Shown: positions 50,426-63,980, counted from the first letter of the stretch. The stretch is 64,000 bases of DNA from Brachypodius melanocephalos (GCA_013398615.1 VZSR01001645.1:62001-126000); one strand, 5' to 3'. The notes: generated by a model from the letters alone, not told the origin. Program-made: numbers and translations.

Positions 50426-50879
50426 ACTAAAAAAGACCAATTACATGTAAAACTTGCTATATGCTTTCCAAGCAGAGAAAGAGAAATTTTCCACCATGAA
50501 GTCTACTGAAAAATTTGTATGTAGTTCCTTCCCTCGGTATAGAGCACATATAGGAACATTTCACCAAAACACACAAGTGAATAGAATAACCTCACAAATC
50601 TTTGTACACATAATGAAGAAATCAATCTTGACTGAGAACAGAATTTTAAAAACACCCTCCAGTTCTAATAGTTCAGAAAACAGTTTTATCACTTATATCC
50701 AAACTTAGTGCAGAGTTTAAAACCAGAGATAAATCTGCTAGAGCAGGCAGAAAAAATAATAATATATAAGTCTCTACAGAGATACAGTGCAGTTATGAAT
50801 GGCTTTAAATACAACCTTCAAGGAGACTGCATTTTACAAATCTATGAAGAAAAAATAGTTGTGGCATTTAGAGATATAC

Positions 50880-51508
50880 AGGCCAGTCCTGATTAATATC
50901 TTTATCAATGATCTGGATGAGGGGTTCAGGTGCACCCTCAGTAAGTTCACANNNNNNNNNNNNNNNNNNNNNNNNNNNNNNNNNNNNNNNNNNNNNNNNN
51001 NNNNNNNNNNNNNNNNNNNNNNNNNNNNNNNNNNNNNNNNNNNNNNNNNNNACATTGAGACTCTGGAGCGTGTCCAGAGAAGGGCGGGAAGGGTCTGAGG
51101 GAGCACAGGTCCTGTGAGGAGCAGCTGAAAGAGCTGGAACTCTGTAGTCTGGAGAAAAGGAGGCTCAGGGAGGACTTTATCACCCTCTACAACTCCCTGA
51201 ACTGAGGTTGTGGTGAGGCGAGGTCGGTCTCTTCTACAAATTAACAAGAAATAGCAGAAGAGGAAATGGTCTCAAATAGTGCCAGGAGAGGTTGAGATTG
51301 GACACTACAAAAATTTTCTTTATGGAAAGGGTGGTCAAGCACTGCCCAGGGAAGTGACAGAATCACCATTCCTGGAAGAGTTCAAAACCCACAGAGATGT
51401 GATCCTTAGGGACACAGTTTAGTGGTGGACATGGCAGTACTGGTTTAATGGCTGAACTCAATGATCTCAGAGGTCTTTCTCAACCCTAATGATTCCAAGA
51501 ATATGATT
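50880..51508 (+). mobile_element. CR1 LINE, 5'-truncated, interrupted by an assembly gap
   Basis: Left of the gap the frame reads RPVLINIFINDLDEG then TLSKF, the CR1 ORF2 reverse-transcriptase block just before its catalytic F/YADD box. Right of the gap come GAGCGTGTCCAGAGAAGGGC, AGGAGGCTCAGGGAGGAC, CAGGAGAGGTTGAGATTGGA, TGCCCAGGGAAGTGACAGAA and GATCTCAGAGGTCTTTCTCA, the usual CR1 3' end in order. The copy ends near AATGATTCCAAGAATATGAT. Frame disruptions right of the gap show it is dead. The 5' truncation point is near 50880. Confidence 0.93.
50952..51051. other. Assembly gap of exactly 100 N
   Basis: One hundred N residues are a conventional placeholder for a gap of unknown size. It falls inside a CR1 copy and hides the catalytic box and following part of the element. 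Frames that appear to cross it are meaningless. Confidence 0.99.
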
Positions 51509-51517
51509 AGCAAGACT

Positions 51518-51570
51518 GACACACACACACACAAAAAAATTTAAAAAAAAAAAAAAGAAAGAAAAAAATA
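51518..51570 (+). repeat. CA microsatellite followed by A-rich tract
   Basis: GACACACACACACACA leads into interrupted A runs about ten bases after the CR1 3' end. Confidence 0.85.
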
Positions 51571-52687
51571 TAAACAAAATGACACCAGCTGTAGTTGGGT
51601 CTGTCTGGAAAATGCCTACATGCCCAGCCAATGGTGAATGTGGGCAAGGCCACCTACAAGTTCCTGGAATGAGCAACTGTAGTGGCGAAGAGACTTAAAC
51701 ATCAGGAAAATGTTGGGCATATGTTAAAGGAACAGAGATATCAGCTGCACAGACAAATCCCAAGAAAACAGAAAGTATACTTAATTTGGTAGCAAAACAT
51801 TAGTGGCAGTAGTATACAAGAAGACAAGTCTGAGAAAAGGCAGCATTTAGGAGCAGAGAGATTGAGTGTGCGCCATTGGTGCAGAGTTTACATAAAATGA
51901 ACACAAAGAGCCATCCACAGCCAGATCAATGGCAAGGCAGAGCAAAGATGAACAGATACAAGCTGACACAGGAGCTGCAGATCTTCAAGGGAAAGTGAGA
52001 CCAAAAGGAAAAGGAAAAAGAAAAAAAAAGGCTACTACCTTCTAGGAAAGACGTTAATTAAGTTTCAAGAGCAGCAGGGCATTATGTCACAAGGCTAAAT
52101 ACAAGAGCTCAAGCAAGGAGTTTTTGATTGCTTCCAAAGTAAATAAAGGTAAAAAAGGGGAAAAAAATAGAATGAATGAGTATCAGCTTGGAAAATGTCA
52201 CCTGTAGGCCTCTGCAGGCATCTGCTAAAATCATGAGGAAAGACTGAGTTAAAGCCAAGGTTTCACCTTCTGGGAAGGCTCTTGCTCCAAATTCTGCTCC
52301 AGCTGACCCCTCACAGATAACCTTCTGGGCACACTGCAAGACTTACTTATTTAACCATGTTTTTACCTGAAGGACACAGGAACGGAGATGTTGTGAAGAT
52401 TTTCCTATTTCTTACTAGGAAGGCACAGAGATATATCTTGTTGGCACATCACTGATTTCCAAGCTGTTTGAACTGCTTTAATTACTATATATACATATAT
52501 ATCAAGAGGTTGTGCTAATCACTGAAAAACACGAAGTGTGCTTTCTTACATTTGGAATATATCCTTATTTGGACATTGACATAAGTTTTACCACATTAAA
52601 TTGAATTTCAACTTGTTCTTTCAAATAATTTCATTAACAATACTTGATTTTTAACCAAGACCCATAACAAACTTGGAAGACTCTCCC

Positions 52688-52707
52688 TTTTTTTTTTTTT
52701 TTTTTTT
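52688..52707 (+). repeat. Poly(T) run, about 20 bp
   Basis: Uninterrupted T run following GACTCTCCC. Confidence 0.9.
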
Positions 52708-55700
52708 AAGTTACAATAACACACGACTAACAGAGCTACAGTTCAAGCAATATGTCCTTGTTATCACATACAATAATTATCCCAAACAAACTTTCTGAAT
52801 TACGCCATTGAAATCTTAAAGATTTGCTGGGTTCTGTCTAATCTTCACAATACACTCTTGGGTAATTTCACCCTTGTGAAATTGTCCTCGTAAATCAAAA
52901 GCTCAGTCCTGCAATCCCATCTGCATCTGGGGACCTTTTTCTACAAGTGAATGTTTGAATTCTACCAGAGAAAAACTGCAGTTCAGAAGAGTTACATTTA
53001 ATAGCCTCAGTGAACTCTCCTCCAATCAGTCTCTTTTTAGTTGTGTAGCCTGAAGTTTAGGGATCTGTTATAAAAAAAATAATTCATCAGTGTTGGATGG
53101 TGCACTTCTTCATGAAAAGCCAAGATTAACACATTGAGTCAACGAATTCTATTTTGAAACAGTTTAATTCACTAAGGAGATGACTGCTTTCCCCAAATGA
53201 TGCAGACTTGTCTGCTGTTGTCTCGGCCAATTCAGAGGCTTGTTATTCACTACTTGGTTGATTTCAAAATCAGACTATCCCTTCAGAAAGTTGCAGAGAC
53301 TATGACATCACATTTATGATAATTTATTGCACAATTAGAGTGGCTACATCCCTGGATTTTATTTTGTGGGAAAGCATGTTTCTGCTATAGACTCAACCAT
53401 TTTCTTGGCTTGCACCTGTCCACAGTCACAAGTTTTGGTGTAAAGCTTAGCATGATTTTTTTCATAATACTATAGAGGTGTTTAATAGCAACTTAAGGCT
53501 GCATAGTTCAATTGCCCAGAGAAATATTTGCACTTTACAATGAGACTTACTGAAATTTCACAAGCAACTCATAAGCACTGCTTAACAAGTTGCTAAAAAT
53601 CATACAGCACTTCATCAGATTTCACTTTAATACTACTCATGTCTTCTTAAAGAAATGAAAAGCCCAACATCCTCTGAGAAGGCAAGATTGTCAGCACCTC
53701 AGATGAATGACAATAATGCAATCACTGAAATTCAATGCAAGAGTATAATTTAATAACCTCAAATTCCAGTGGAAAGATTTGCACACCGCTGTGATGTTTA
53801 CTGCTAGAACTGATAAAATACTACTGTGGAACATTACAAGACAAAGTAATGCAAGTGACTGCAAAACTGGCTTTCATTGTACTTTGGTCACTGTTATCTT
53901 CATTCTAACCAAAACACTTTATATTACAAGCTTAAAAGACAATAGTAGACAGGCCCTATAATACCATAATTACAGGACCCAGCCCTGACATTTTTTTTTC
54001 TGATTCAGCAAAACTTTCACCACATGGCATAGAAAGGACACATAAGTATTTTCTACGTTATTTAACATGGCATTTATTTGAATATGTACTATTAAGTTTC
54101 AAGAATTCCAAAATGCATGTAGCAAACAGATAAAAATATTCCCATGTAATTGTTTCCACATGGTACAGTATTATTATGAAAGAGGTTGCCATGATTTTAG
54201 ACTGGAATATACGATTAAGAAGATGCTGTCTTCTATCACAGTACTTTCTTTCCAATTCCCTAGTATGTACAATGGTACATTACCCGAATTGCACCCCCAA
54301 GAAAATTACTTTCATACTCCACAAACAGAAAACTCATTTCAACCCCAACCAAAGGAAAATGTAACTCCTCCCACTATTGTGAAATAAAATGCAAATTCTT
54401 TCATTGCACATAGGCAGACAATGCAAGTAGGCAATGATGGCAAAAAGGGGTATCCAACCCAAACACAACTGAAACAAGCTCTCAGGTCCAAAGCCTCTCA
54501 AACTTACCTTTCTGAGGAACTTCATCCATTCATTTACTGACTGGATGAGAAAACATGGCACAAGGGAAAGCCCCATGTCCCTGTGCATATGCAGCCTCAG
54601 CCAGAACAAACTGGAACATCAGGCATTCCTATGGCATGTAATAGCAGGATTCTTTTGCTTCAATTGTCTTTTCTGAAACTGGTACTAAACTAGGCTAGAG
54701 TAACATTCTGTTGCTTTGTCTTATTGGCACAACTTGCAAAATGGTTTTGTTAGGTTTTTTACATCATCAGCATAGAGAATATGCTTCCCATACTATACAC
54801 AACACTGTCAGAAAAGTCAGGGTAAGTTGTAACTTAAGAAAAAGGTGATCTCTTTATCTTTTACAAGAAAGCACAATAAAGTCAGCATAATATTCAGGGT
54901 GTTCTTACCTCATCTAATCTATCCTAAACATATTAAACTTGTTCTAACCTTCTTGCACCTTAGTAGTAAGAACCAGAGAGGGAAGTGGGGAGGCACAGAT
55001 GGGTAGGAAGGTACAAGTGTAAAGCTGCCAAAACAAAGACTAGATCTTTCCTCTGCTGTCTCTGTTCACCAAGTACATTTAACAGTTCCACATGCAGTGC
55101 AGTCCAGGAGCTGTAGTGTTCAACACATTGTGAGGCTGGTCTATGATGATTCAAGATGAATTTCCTTCATAAAGGACAGTAACCAGTAAAGAGAGTGCAA
55201 ATGCAACAGGAGAGGTGGGGAGACTCCATGTCAGCTGTGTCTTCTCTGCATCATTCTGGAGTTACAGTCAATTCAAAAATAAAGGATTTTAAACGCTAAG
55301 AAAGAGTAATAACATGAAAAGGGAGGATGACACATTCCTGTTTTGCAGCTTTTACCAGTGTGTTCTAAGACATGCAGCAGGCTGATGGATGCTGACACAT
55401 GCTCCAAAGTATCCTGTTTTCTTCTTGCCTTGCAGTGAAAGAATCCAGAAAATGAGCAAAGCCTGAGCATTAAACCAGGCAGTGCTTCTCCCCAGTGACT
55501 GCTTAGATGACCCACACTGGGTACCTCAGCACTGTACCTACATGCAAGGTGTGAGAGAGCCAAGGGGCACCACCAACAGCAGCAGCAAGGCTTGAGGCAA
55601 TCTACCTGCTCCTGTTATTAAGTGCAGAAGCTCACAACCCACTGTTTATGCTCTGCTTTTATCATCTGCTACCATTCACCTGCTAGGCCTGAGCAGCCCA

Positions 55701-55994
55701 GCAGCTCCACCAGTTTGAAAGATTGGAAAGACAAGGAAATCAGCTGGCCATAGAAGCATGCAGTAAGCAGCTTACCCAACCTGTACTCAAGTGGATTAGC
55801 TTCCCAAGCACACTGCCAGAGGGACCCCCTCCACCTTCACAAACACAATCTCAATGTTTGGAAAGGTGCCAGGAGTAAAATGTTTGTTTACTGCAGGCAG
55901 GAAGAGCTACCTATGATTCAGACATTAGGAAGTGACAGGAAGGACTAAATTATGCAATTTAAAAGTAGGAAAATAAACACAAAGTAGCTGCAAT

Positions 55995-56035
55995 GAGAGG
56001 AAGAAGGAGGATGAGGAGGAGGAAAGGATGAGGAG
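55995..56035 (+). repeat. Purine-rich tract with GGA/GAT triplets
   Basis: GAGAGGAAGAAGGAGGATGA continues as GGAGGAGGAAAGGATGAGGA. It is a near-pure purine low-complexity stretch. Confidence 0.75.
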
Positions 56036-57964
56036 ACACAAGTTTTGTATCTTTGCTCACACTTGTGCAGGGCTGAAGGCATCACTGCAGCAGGAGGCCC
56101 CCATAGGATTCCTTCACCTTTTAACCCTCATCCTAGAGCCCCTAGCCAGGGACTTTCCTCCTCAGCATGGAGTAAGAAACATCTGTCCAGCAGATCACAC
56201 CCTTCCTTACCCCTTACCTTATTTAAGCAGACTGAGATTTCAGAAGAGCATTCCATTTTCCTTCCCTTTAAACAACAACTACCTGAAGCAAAGGATCGAA
56301 GGGCTCGTTCTCCAGCCAGCTAAGGGAGGTGGGAACACTCTCCAGCTCTGTCCAAAGACCTCTTCCCGTAAGCGGGAGGCAGGAGAAGCACCCCGATGGG
56401 AATAGCACTGCCTTCCCAGCAGCTGCTGGAAGCAATCTCAGCAGTGCTGCTCACAGCTTTGCACCTCCCATCCACAGTTTGTTAGATCCCAGCAGAAGTT
56501 TAAAGTTTCTTAAACTGCAGTAATAATCTGCATTATTAACATGCCCACTGCAAGGCTAAAACAACAAACAAGCAGATTTGTATCGCAGTGAGTTATGGCT
56601 GTATGGTAAGAAAACCCCAGCAAAGAACACTCTCAAATTTATGTAATGATAGTGGTGCCTCCATTAAATTATCAGTAAAGATCTCCCTGTCATTCTCTTT
56701 ATAAATCAGACAATAATTTCCTGCCTTTTTATTTTCTTTTTCTTTTTTTCTCCTGGAGCTGCAGAGATTCACAGACCGACAGAGCCACCAGATCAAGGAA
56801 AAAATATCAAAGAACTGTGAGTTAACTTAGCACTGAAGTACACACCATAGCAAAAAAACCTCTGTAGTTACTTGTCCTAGGACAAAATTACCCTGGGATG
56901 AAACCAGGGTTGAGTTTCCCAATTTACACTAATGAGTCACTTGCATGCTACTCTTCAGTTTAGATCTTCCCTCTGTCCCATTTCCCCCTTGCCCACTCCA
57001 AAACTCCAGAAGAGAAAAACAAGGTTTTATTTTAGTGATGACTGACTCCTGAGTGAATACGAGTGCATACTCTCTGCTGACAGACCTTTTTGGTAGTGAA
57101 GAGTCATTTTAGTTATTTCTCATAGTGCTGAGAAGCTTATGCAATTTAACTTCATTTGTGCACACAGACAACTGCATTAGATAGGTCATAACTACAAGCG
57201 TGACATGATCTCAGCTTTGAGCTTTGAGGGCATTATTTCACACTGAGTAACAAGCCATTAGACTGCAAAACTTACTCACACAGCATGATGCAAATAATCT
57301 CAGCAATAATTGCATACAAACAGTGAATGGAAATGCACCAGGACATGCAAGATTCAGGAAGATACACTTATTGACATACCTACTCTTGCACTTATTGAAG
57401 TTATCTCCCTCAGTAATGGGGAAGGATTTTGTAAACAAGAAGTTTATCTAATACCACCATGAGAACATCACCCAGTGTAACACACAATTGGAAGAAAACA
57501 ACATTTTTTTTAAATGAAGAGCACCAAAAGAAATCATAGAATTATGTAGCGAGTAATAGATTTAAAAGGGATAAGTTATTGTCAGTTTGTGGCTTAAATC
57601 TCAAATTAAGTTCATATAGATCACTACCCTCTAGGAAAGCAGAAGTGCCAGATGGCATCACATCCACAGTCTACCTCTGACACTTCCTGCACATCAGCAG
57701 AACTAGGAAAAGGATCACACAAGTGGACCAAAGGAACCAGTTACAACATGACAGTTTAGAAGTTTCCTCTTATCACAGCCCAGACCTCCAAGTGTTCATG
57801 TTTACAGATGGGGGAGTCTCTCCAAGCCTCCCAAGAATCTCCTGCATTCCCAGTGTGGATACCACATGGCAGAGCATTCCACTGCCTCATTTGTCCTGGA
57901 AAACACCAGCCTCTTCTGTTTCAAACTACACTCCAAACATTCCCCTCTCTCTCCCTGCCCCATC

Positions 57965-58013
57965 TTTTTTTTTTTTTTTTTCTTTTTTTTTTTTTTCTTT
58001 TTTTTTTTTTTTT
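57965..58013 (+). repeat. Poly(T) tract interrupted by single C (T17-C-T14-C-T16)
   Basis: Three long T runs are separated by single C residues, after a CT-rich lead (CCCTCTCTCTCCCTGCCCC). On the minus strand this is an A-rich tail, but I find no retroposed body next to it. Confidence 0.95.
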
Positions 58014-58560
58014 CTAATTAAACAATGCAAGGACAAATTGTCAATTCACATCAAGTTCATACATTACTCTGACATTCTCTTTCTTCATTGTTTATTGATG
58101 AAACAAACACATACCAATCCTAAGAATAACTATTAGAAGCATCAAATAAATTATCTACACCATCTCTTTCTTAATAAATTTCTTACTTTTCAGTGTTTGC
58201 TGCAAAGGGACATCCTTGCTGTCAGTATTTTACCCTATTTTTAAGGATCACAGATATGTATAGACACTTTTAAAAATCATAACTGTTTGTTAAATTCTGT
58301 ATATGGACTTAGGACTGGTTTCAAAAAGCAATCCTTATAAAGCAGCAGTTCTCCCTGCACCATCCCAAAACCAGGTGCAGCTTCTCCTCTACATCTGATC
58401 CTGCTTAAGGATCTACATGGAAACACAAACGTCAGAAAACTGTAACAGAAACATGCATTAAGTGTGAATGTGAACGTTTGTCTAACACATTACATGACTC
58501 AGTGCACTTATTCTTCATACAAAGGGAAAATGACAAACTGCCACATAATTTTCAGAACTG

Positions 58561-58600
58561 TGGGGTTTTTTTTGGGGGGGGTTGTTGTTTTTTTTTTAAA
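58561..58600 (+). repeat. G/T-rich tract with G8 run
   Basis: TGGGGTTTTTTTTGGGGGGG continues as GTTGTTGTTTTTTTTTT. It belongs to the same class of G/T tracts as 1715-1760, 4289-4324 and 5189-5229. Confidence 0.85.
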
Positions 58601-58919
58601 TGGGTATCATTCCAAATTGAAACTCAAAATCCATTTTTCATGTGATACCATTTGTGTATTTACCCTTTTAATAACCCTCCCAAAAGCACTGTAATTCTTA
58701 TGTGTGGATTACGTCAAAGGTCTGTTTGAAGGCAGGGGTACTAACTGTGTTTGAAGAGCTTCCTGTATTCTTATTCCATACCCCAAATCTAATCCAGTAA
58801 ACTCCTACTGTCAGCAATAAACACCTACGGAAGGTTTATTTTGCTTTCAAAACCCAAACCCCAGACAACATAGGAAAACAAACCGAAGTCTAATTTTGTG
58901 TTGTTTTTCTTTTTCCCCC

Positions 58920-59260
58920 TTTTTGCTCTGAGGCAGGAGCACTGAAGAGCCTGGTGGTGGCTGTAGCGCCAGAGAGAGGAGCCTGCTGGCCTGCTCCACT
59001 GAAACCCATGGCATTCCTCCCGGGGCGGAGCCAGGCTTAGCCGGGAGGAAGGAGGGAGCACATCTGCCATCACCCTGCCCCAAGGCTGGCTGTGCTGGGA
59101 AGTGGGTGGGGAGGCAGATTTACTTTGTGACAGCCACTATCTCCACTGCCATGAAGGGTTTATCTGGCGTTTTTTTCACTCCTAAAGCAGCAGAACAACC
59201 CACATGTCACCGGCGAGCTGGCTGGAAAACTCGTGTGGGGAACAGGCAAAGGGACGAGGT
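58920..59260. other. GC-rich stretch with scattered CpGs
   Basis: This is locally GC-rich, with TGTAGCGCCAG, CCCGGGGCGGAG, AGCCGGGAGG and CACCGGCGAGC. Open frames on the minus strand (to 59083) have no recognised domain. It could be a regulatory element; nothing more specific is visible. Confidence 0.3.
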
Positions 59261-60225
59261 TGCTTTTCTCCTGCTGGGCAAGGTTATCCCAATGCCTGGC
59301 CACCATTCCCAACCACCAGCCTGCACAACCCATCGAGCTTTCCCATCCGAGCTAGCCAGCCTGTGGCAGAAGGCAAAAATTACCTCCTTCTAAAAAACAC
59401 AGAGAGGGAAAAGCTTTCTTCTGGCTTCCTAGAAATTCTCAGACAAAAGAACAAGCACGGCTCCTGAAAAAGTGTAGTTGTTCTTAAATCAGCCTGCCAA
59501 GAAATTGCTGTACAAAATAAAAAGTAGTAAAAGCTTTTTCTCATTTAATTCACTTCTTGATGTGGAGCCTAAACCTGGGTGTCTGGAGAGAGAGGCTGGA
59601 TCTTGGCACAGCTTCCTAGCTGAAGTATCACCTCTTTCTCCAGGTATGTTTTTAAACAGAATTATTTGTATTATGCCCAGATATTACATATAATAATACA
59701 CAAGCCATTTGGACATAGCTGCCTGACCTTTTTAATTACATGTTGCTGTGCCACCAGTTCCAAGAGAGATGACTCCAAATGCCCCATTTGCCATTTACCC
59801 CAAATAACTGCTATTTACCAAGAAAAAAAAAGGAAGAAAAATGTGTCACCATAACCCCAGGGAGTTTAACCATAAACTTGTCATTTTAGAGCATAAAAAG
59901 CAATTAGATATATTCCTTCTCCTCAGTTAAAAAACAAAAACACACCAAGAAAAAGATGGTTAGAGAGTTCAACAGCTAATTCAGTGTCTTTCATCTCACA
60001 GTAAGTTACCTTGTAAACATTACCCCTGTGGATACTGCTAAGGAGACAATCAGATACTACGTAACATAAAGAGTACTTTTTACAACTAAAAGCACTGTGG
60101 CTTGTTTCAAAGAGCTCCCAAAGTTCATCATGAGAAACAAAATCTTTGTCAACAGCTGGAAGCAAACACATGTACTAAAAACATACTACGTAACCTTTTA
60201 TTGGAAGCCAGGGGTGCTTTTCTTT

Positions 60226-60243
60226 AAAAAAAAAAAAAAAAAA
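60226..60243 (+). repeat. Poly(A) run, 18 bp
   Basis: Uninterrupted A run after GCTTTTCTTT. Confidence 0.9.
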
Positions 60244-62910
60244 GTTCACAAATACAACTAGCATATTGCAGTGAACAATACTTACAAAGCTAACATTATT
60301 TGTGCAACTATGAACACTTTTCCTAAAGCAAATAAGCCAGAGAATTCATAAAAGAGCCAATGTAAAAGCCTAATCAAGAACTGATAAAGGGAGAATTGAA
60401 AATAAACAGTATTTTATTTCAGTTAGGAGATGGTAGAATCCTCCCTTCATCCTTCTGAGAAACAAGAAAGAAATGAAAAAAGAAAGAAATACACAGTAGT
60501 AGAGCTAGTTGTTTGTACATATAAGGAGGTGAATTGACATTAGAGTCCCTAAAACAACAGCAAATTACACTGCACTACAATATTCACCTGTACACAAAAC
60601 TTACCTGCCTTGACAAGATTATCCCTTTCTGTGTGATCTTTCTGCCAGCCTTGCTCAAGTAATTTGCAAGACATAAGGTTTGGCCCTCCTAATGAAACAC
60701 TGCAATGAAATTGCAACAGTGGAACTTGCTTCTATTGGCAATAAAATGATTACTCACTGAAGCACAGAAAACATGAAGGCAATTTTGAAAATGTCTCAAG
60801 AAGTCTGTCACTGCAACACTGCAAAAGTGGGAATGAAAAAATAAGGAGGTGAATCTTAGCTGTACGTCAAAACAAAACTTGCACCTCATCAGTTGTACTC
60901 CCCTTCTTGATTTAGGAAAATATTTCAGCCAATATAGTCCAGTGGCATCTACTTTTAGACTAGGAAAAGGAGAGAGAATGACTAAAGTATAAGATACCCA
61001 AGCCAGAGTCATCTACAATCCACAAGTTTATCCTCTTCCTTTAATTTACGACATTTTGAATCACTGACATTTCTTTCACGTTTTGCCAACATTTCTATCA
61101 AAGTCATCAGTAAAATTTAATGGAGAGTAAATGTTTTCTAAATGTCTGTAGAAAAGAGCATTTGATTCTAATAATGTGATACGGAAAGTTATGTCAAAAT
61201 AGACAAAAGTAAAACATGCCTCAGAAGTGACCAAACCATCATTCCAAGATTTTTAAAACTTAAAGAGGGAGAGAAAAGGACACTAGAAACAGTTCTGTTT
61301 GTCACTTTCTTCTCTCTCTAAATAAGGGACTGTTGAATACCAAGCATTACGTCTTAGCTGAAAGAGTTACCTGCTCTACCAAAGGTTTCCAGAACTTATG
61401 TTCATTTTGACAGTCAAGGCCTATACTTTTTTAAGCTAAACTGTCCAATAAAACATTCTTTTCTCAATTTATCCAACTGACATTTCACACAGCTGCTTTG
61501 GGCTGATGATTGACTAAAAGGCATGCAAAACAAGCTCACCTGTGTATAACTGGAAATTAAAATCATGGTATTTCATTATTTCCTCTGCTTAGTACATATG
61601 TTACTTTTCTTTAATTTCAATGCTGCAAGACTCTGCTTACATGGAGGAGTGGCCACTATGCAGCATCAAGAAAGTGGCAGACACTGATTTGTTTTCCCAC
61701 CTCCTCTCCCTGCTCCCTGTTAGTTTCTCATTGAACTGTAATCCCCTGTGATTAGCTGCACCAAATCTCATTAACAGACTTATCAAAACACAGAAGCAAT
61801 AGTGAAAAGGCATCCATAAGTTGCTATACATCCAGTTGAGAACTTACAATCTTCAATATCACCAAAAGCCAGCATTTGATTCTTCTTTCATTTCTCAGAT
61901 ATTGTGTTCTCAGATTAGGAGTTATTATTTCACAGCTGTTAGGAAAAAAATTTCCCACCATTTAACATATTTAGAATACCTGGCTTATTTCATATATCCA
62001 GTAGTTCACCTGCACTTCAAGAGGAACAGGACAATTTCTGTTAATTAGAAATCCAATTTTCCTATCTACACCAAGGGACAAAAGCATTCAAGTGGTTCAG
62101 GTACCATCTGACCCCCAAGCTCAGAGATGCTCAAATTAATAGTATGGTAAACTATATAAAAATTAAAATAACTAGTGGAAGATAATCTTACTATGCAAAC
62201 ATTAGACTTCTTAACTTGCTTTATGTGCTGGTTCCTGCTCTCACCCTCTGCAACCATCCTCTGGTAGTTAATTCAGAGCATGCACCACAGGTCAGCCACT
62301 AAGAGTGCTGCAGCTTTGGCAGCAAAGCCAACCCCAGCTGCTGATGTCCGGCCAAAGATGACAAATACTTGTATGATGAGTTCCATGTTCCTCAAGTGAG
62401 CCTTGCACCCCAACAGCAAGCTCAGGATGTAGCTACAGTCCTAAAGTCATACCCCAGATTGTATCAGCATCTTTAGTTGCCACACAAAACAACACAGCTT
62501 CCTCCTATAATCAACAAAAATACTGTGTTTAGTCCCACTTTCAGCTTCATGGTTTAGGGTTTACTAACCCATGTTTGAAAGGATCAAAAGTCAAACTGCT
62601 GTTTTCTGACCAGAGCACAGCAGAAGGGGAGGGTCAGACTTCCTTCAAGAAGGAAGGTTTCCTGCCTGAACACCAATCCCTGCAAGGTCTTCAGCAACTT
62701 CTTGAGCAGCTCAAGAACAATCAAGTTCAGAATACAAAAGATGTCACATAATGTTACTTGATTATACTCATCTGTCTTGAGTTAACTTAACTTGACCCAG
62801 TTCCTCGGGGACAGCACTGAATGATGTCAGACAAGCTCATCTGGGTTTGGCTTTTTTTTTCCTGTAAACCAACCTTCTTAAATTTGCTCACTATGCTGAT
62901 GAAAGATCAC

Positions 62911-62991
62911 AAAAAAAACCAAACCAAACCAAACCAAAACAAAACAAAACAAACCCCAAAAACAAACAAACAAACAAAAAACCAAAAAACC
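62911..62991 (+). repeat. A/C-rich tandem tract (ACCAA, AAAAC and AAAC units)
   Basis: Successive short arrays are visible: AACCAAACCAAACCAAACC, then AAAACAAAACAAAACAAA, then ACAAACAAACAAACAAA. It is an imperfect compound simple repeat. Confidence 0.95.
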
Positions 62992-63631
62992 TCCAGGTGT
63001 CTTCCAGAAAAAGGGCCTTGGTCAGGCACTGCAGCTTTTACCAAATTACTACTATTCTGCTGAACATAACATTTCTTAACACCATTACATATCTTAGCAC
63101 GTTTAAGTATTACTCAAGACAGAAGATGCACCTATGTGATTAGTGCCAAAGAGCAACTGCCAACAAAACCACAGCGAAATATTCCCCTTCTGTACCTATG
63201 CTGTCTGAGCCTCTAGTTTGAACATCAGTAGCTGCCTTAAAAAGTCTGGCACTTTTTTAGTCACTGTCTACAACTGAGAAGATTAGAAAGTAAGAGGATG
63301 CTATCTGTAGCCTTGTCTAAATCGTATCAGTGCCCCTTACATCCTAGGGAGATCAATTTCTCATTTTAAGACTCCTTGCTTTTAAACAACTAAATTAATT
63401 ATGAATAGGAATAGTCAAATAACCACAGAATTTTTAGTCATATTTACATCAAAATTAAGGTTTCTTAATTCACTTACAAAAATCATCTTATGAACTGTAC
63501 CAAGAATGGGGAAGTCTATCAGATAGAGAAAAATCTGAACCAATTTATCCCAAAAAGCGTTTAGTCTACACAGAGTCTTTTTGACAGAGTTTTATCTTTT
63601 ATCCAATAAAATGCATTTCTAAGTAGGACAT

Positions 63632-63980
63632 ATTAGAATCCCAGAACAGTTAGAGTTGGAAGGGACCTCTGGAGCTTATCCAGTCCAACCCCCTGCCAAG
63701 GCAGGGTCACCTGGAGCTGGTGACACAGGAACACATCCAGGTGAGGTTTGGAATGTCTCCAGAGAGGGAGACTCCACAACTTCCATGTGCAGCCTGTTCC
63801 AGTGCTCTGCCACTCTCAGTGTAAAGAAGTTCTTTCCCATGTTAAGGTGAAACTTCTCGTGTTTTTAGTTTATGGCCATTGCTCCTCACCCTGTAGCTTC
63901 AGACCACTGAAAAGAGTCTGGCATCAACCTCTTGGCACCAGACTTTGAGATATTTTTATGCACTAGTGAGATTCCCTCAG
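63632..63980 (-). mobile_element. CR1 LINE 3' end, reverse orientation
   Basis: The plus strand shows the classic reversed avian CR1 tail: GAATCCCAGAACAGTTAGAG, TTGGAAGGGACCTCTGGAGC, CCAGTCCAACCCCCTGCC, AGACTCCACAACTTCCATGT, CAGCCTGTTCCAGTGCTCTG and TGTAAAGAAGTTCTTTCCCA, then GAAAAGAGTCTGGC. Recognisable similarity stops near ATTCCCTCAG at 63980, so this copy is 5'-truncated. It is better preserved than the piece at 3635-3812. It contributes no coding sequence. Confidence 0.95.

Noticed and set aside
50834..51247. Frames crossing the 100-N gap
   Set aside because: The gap has unknown content and length, so the apparent proteins are artefacts.
57965..58013. T-rich tract as an antisense retrocopy tail
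   Set aside because: The adjacent downstream sequence has no coding or known-transcript resemblance.
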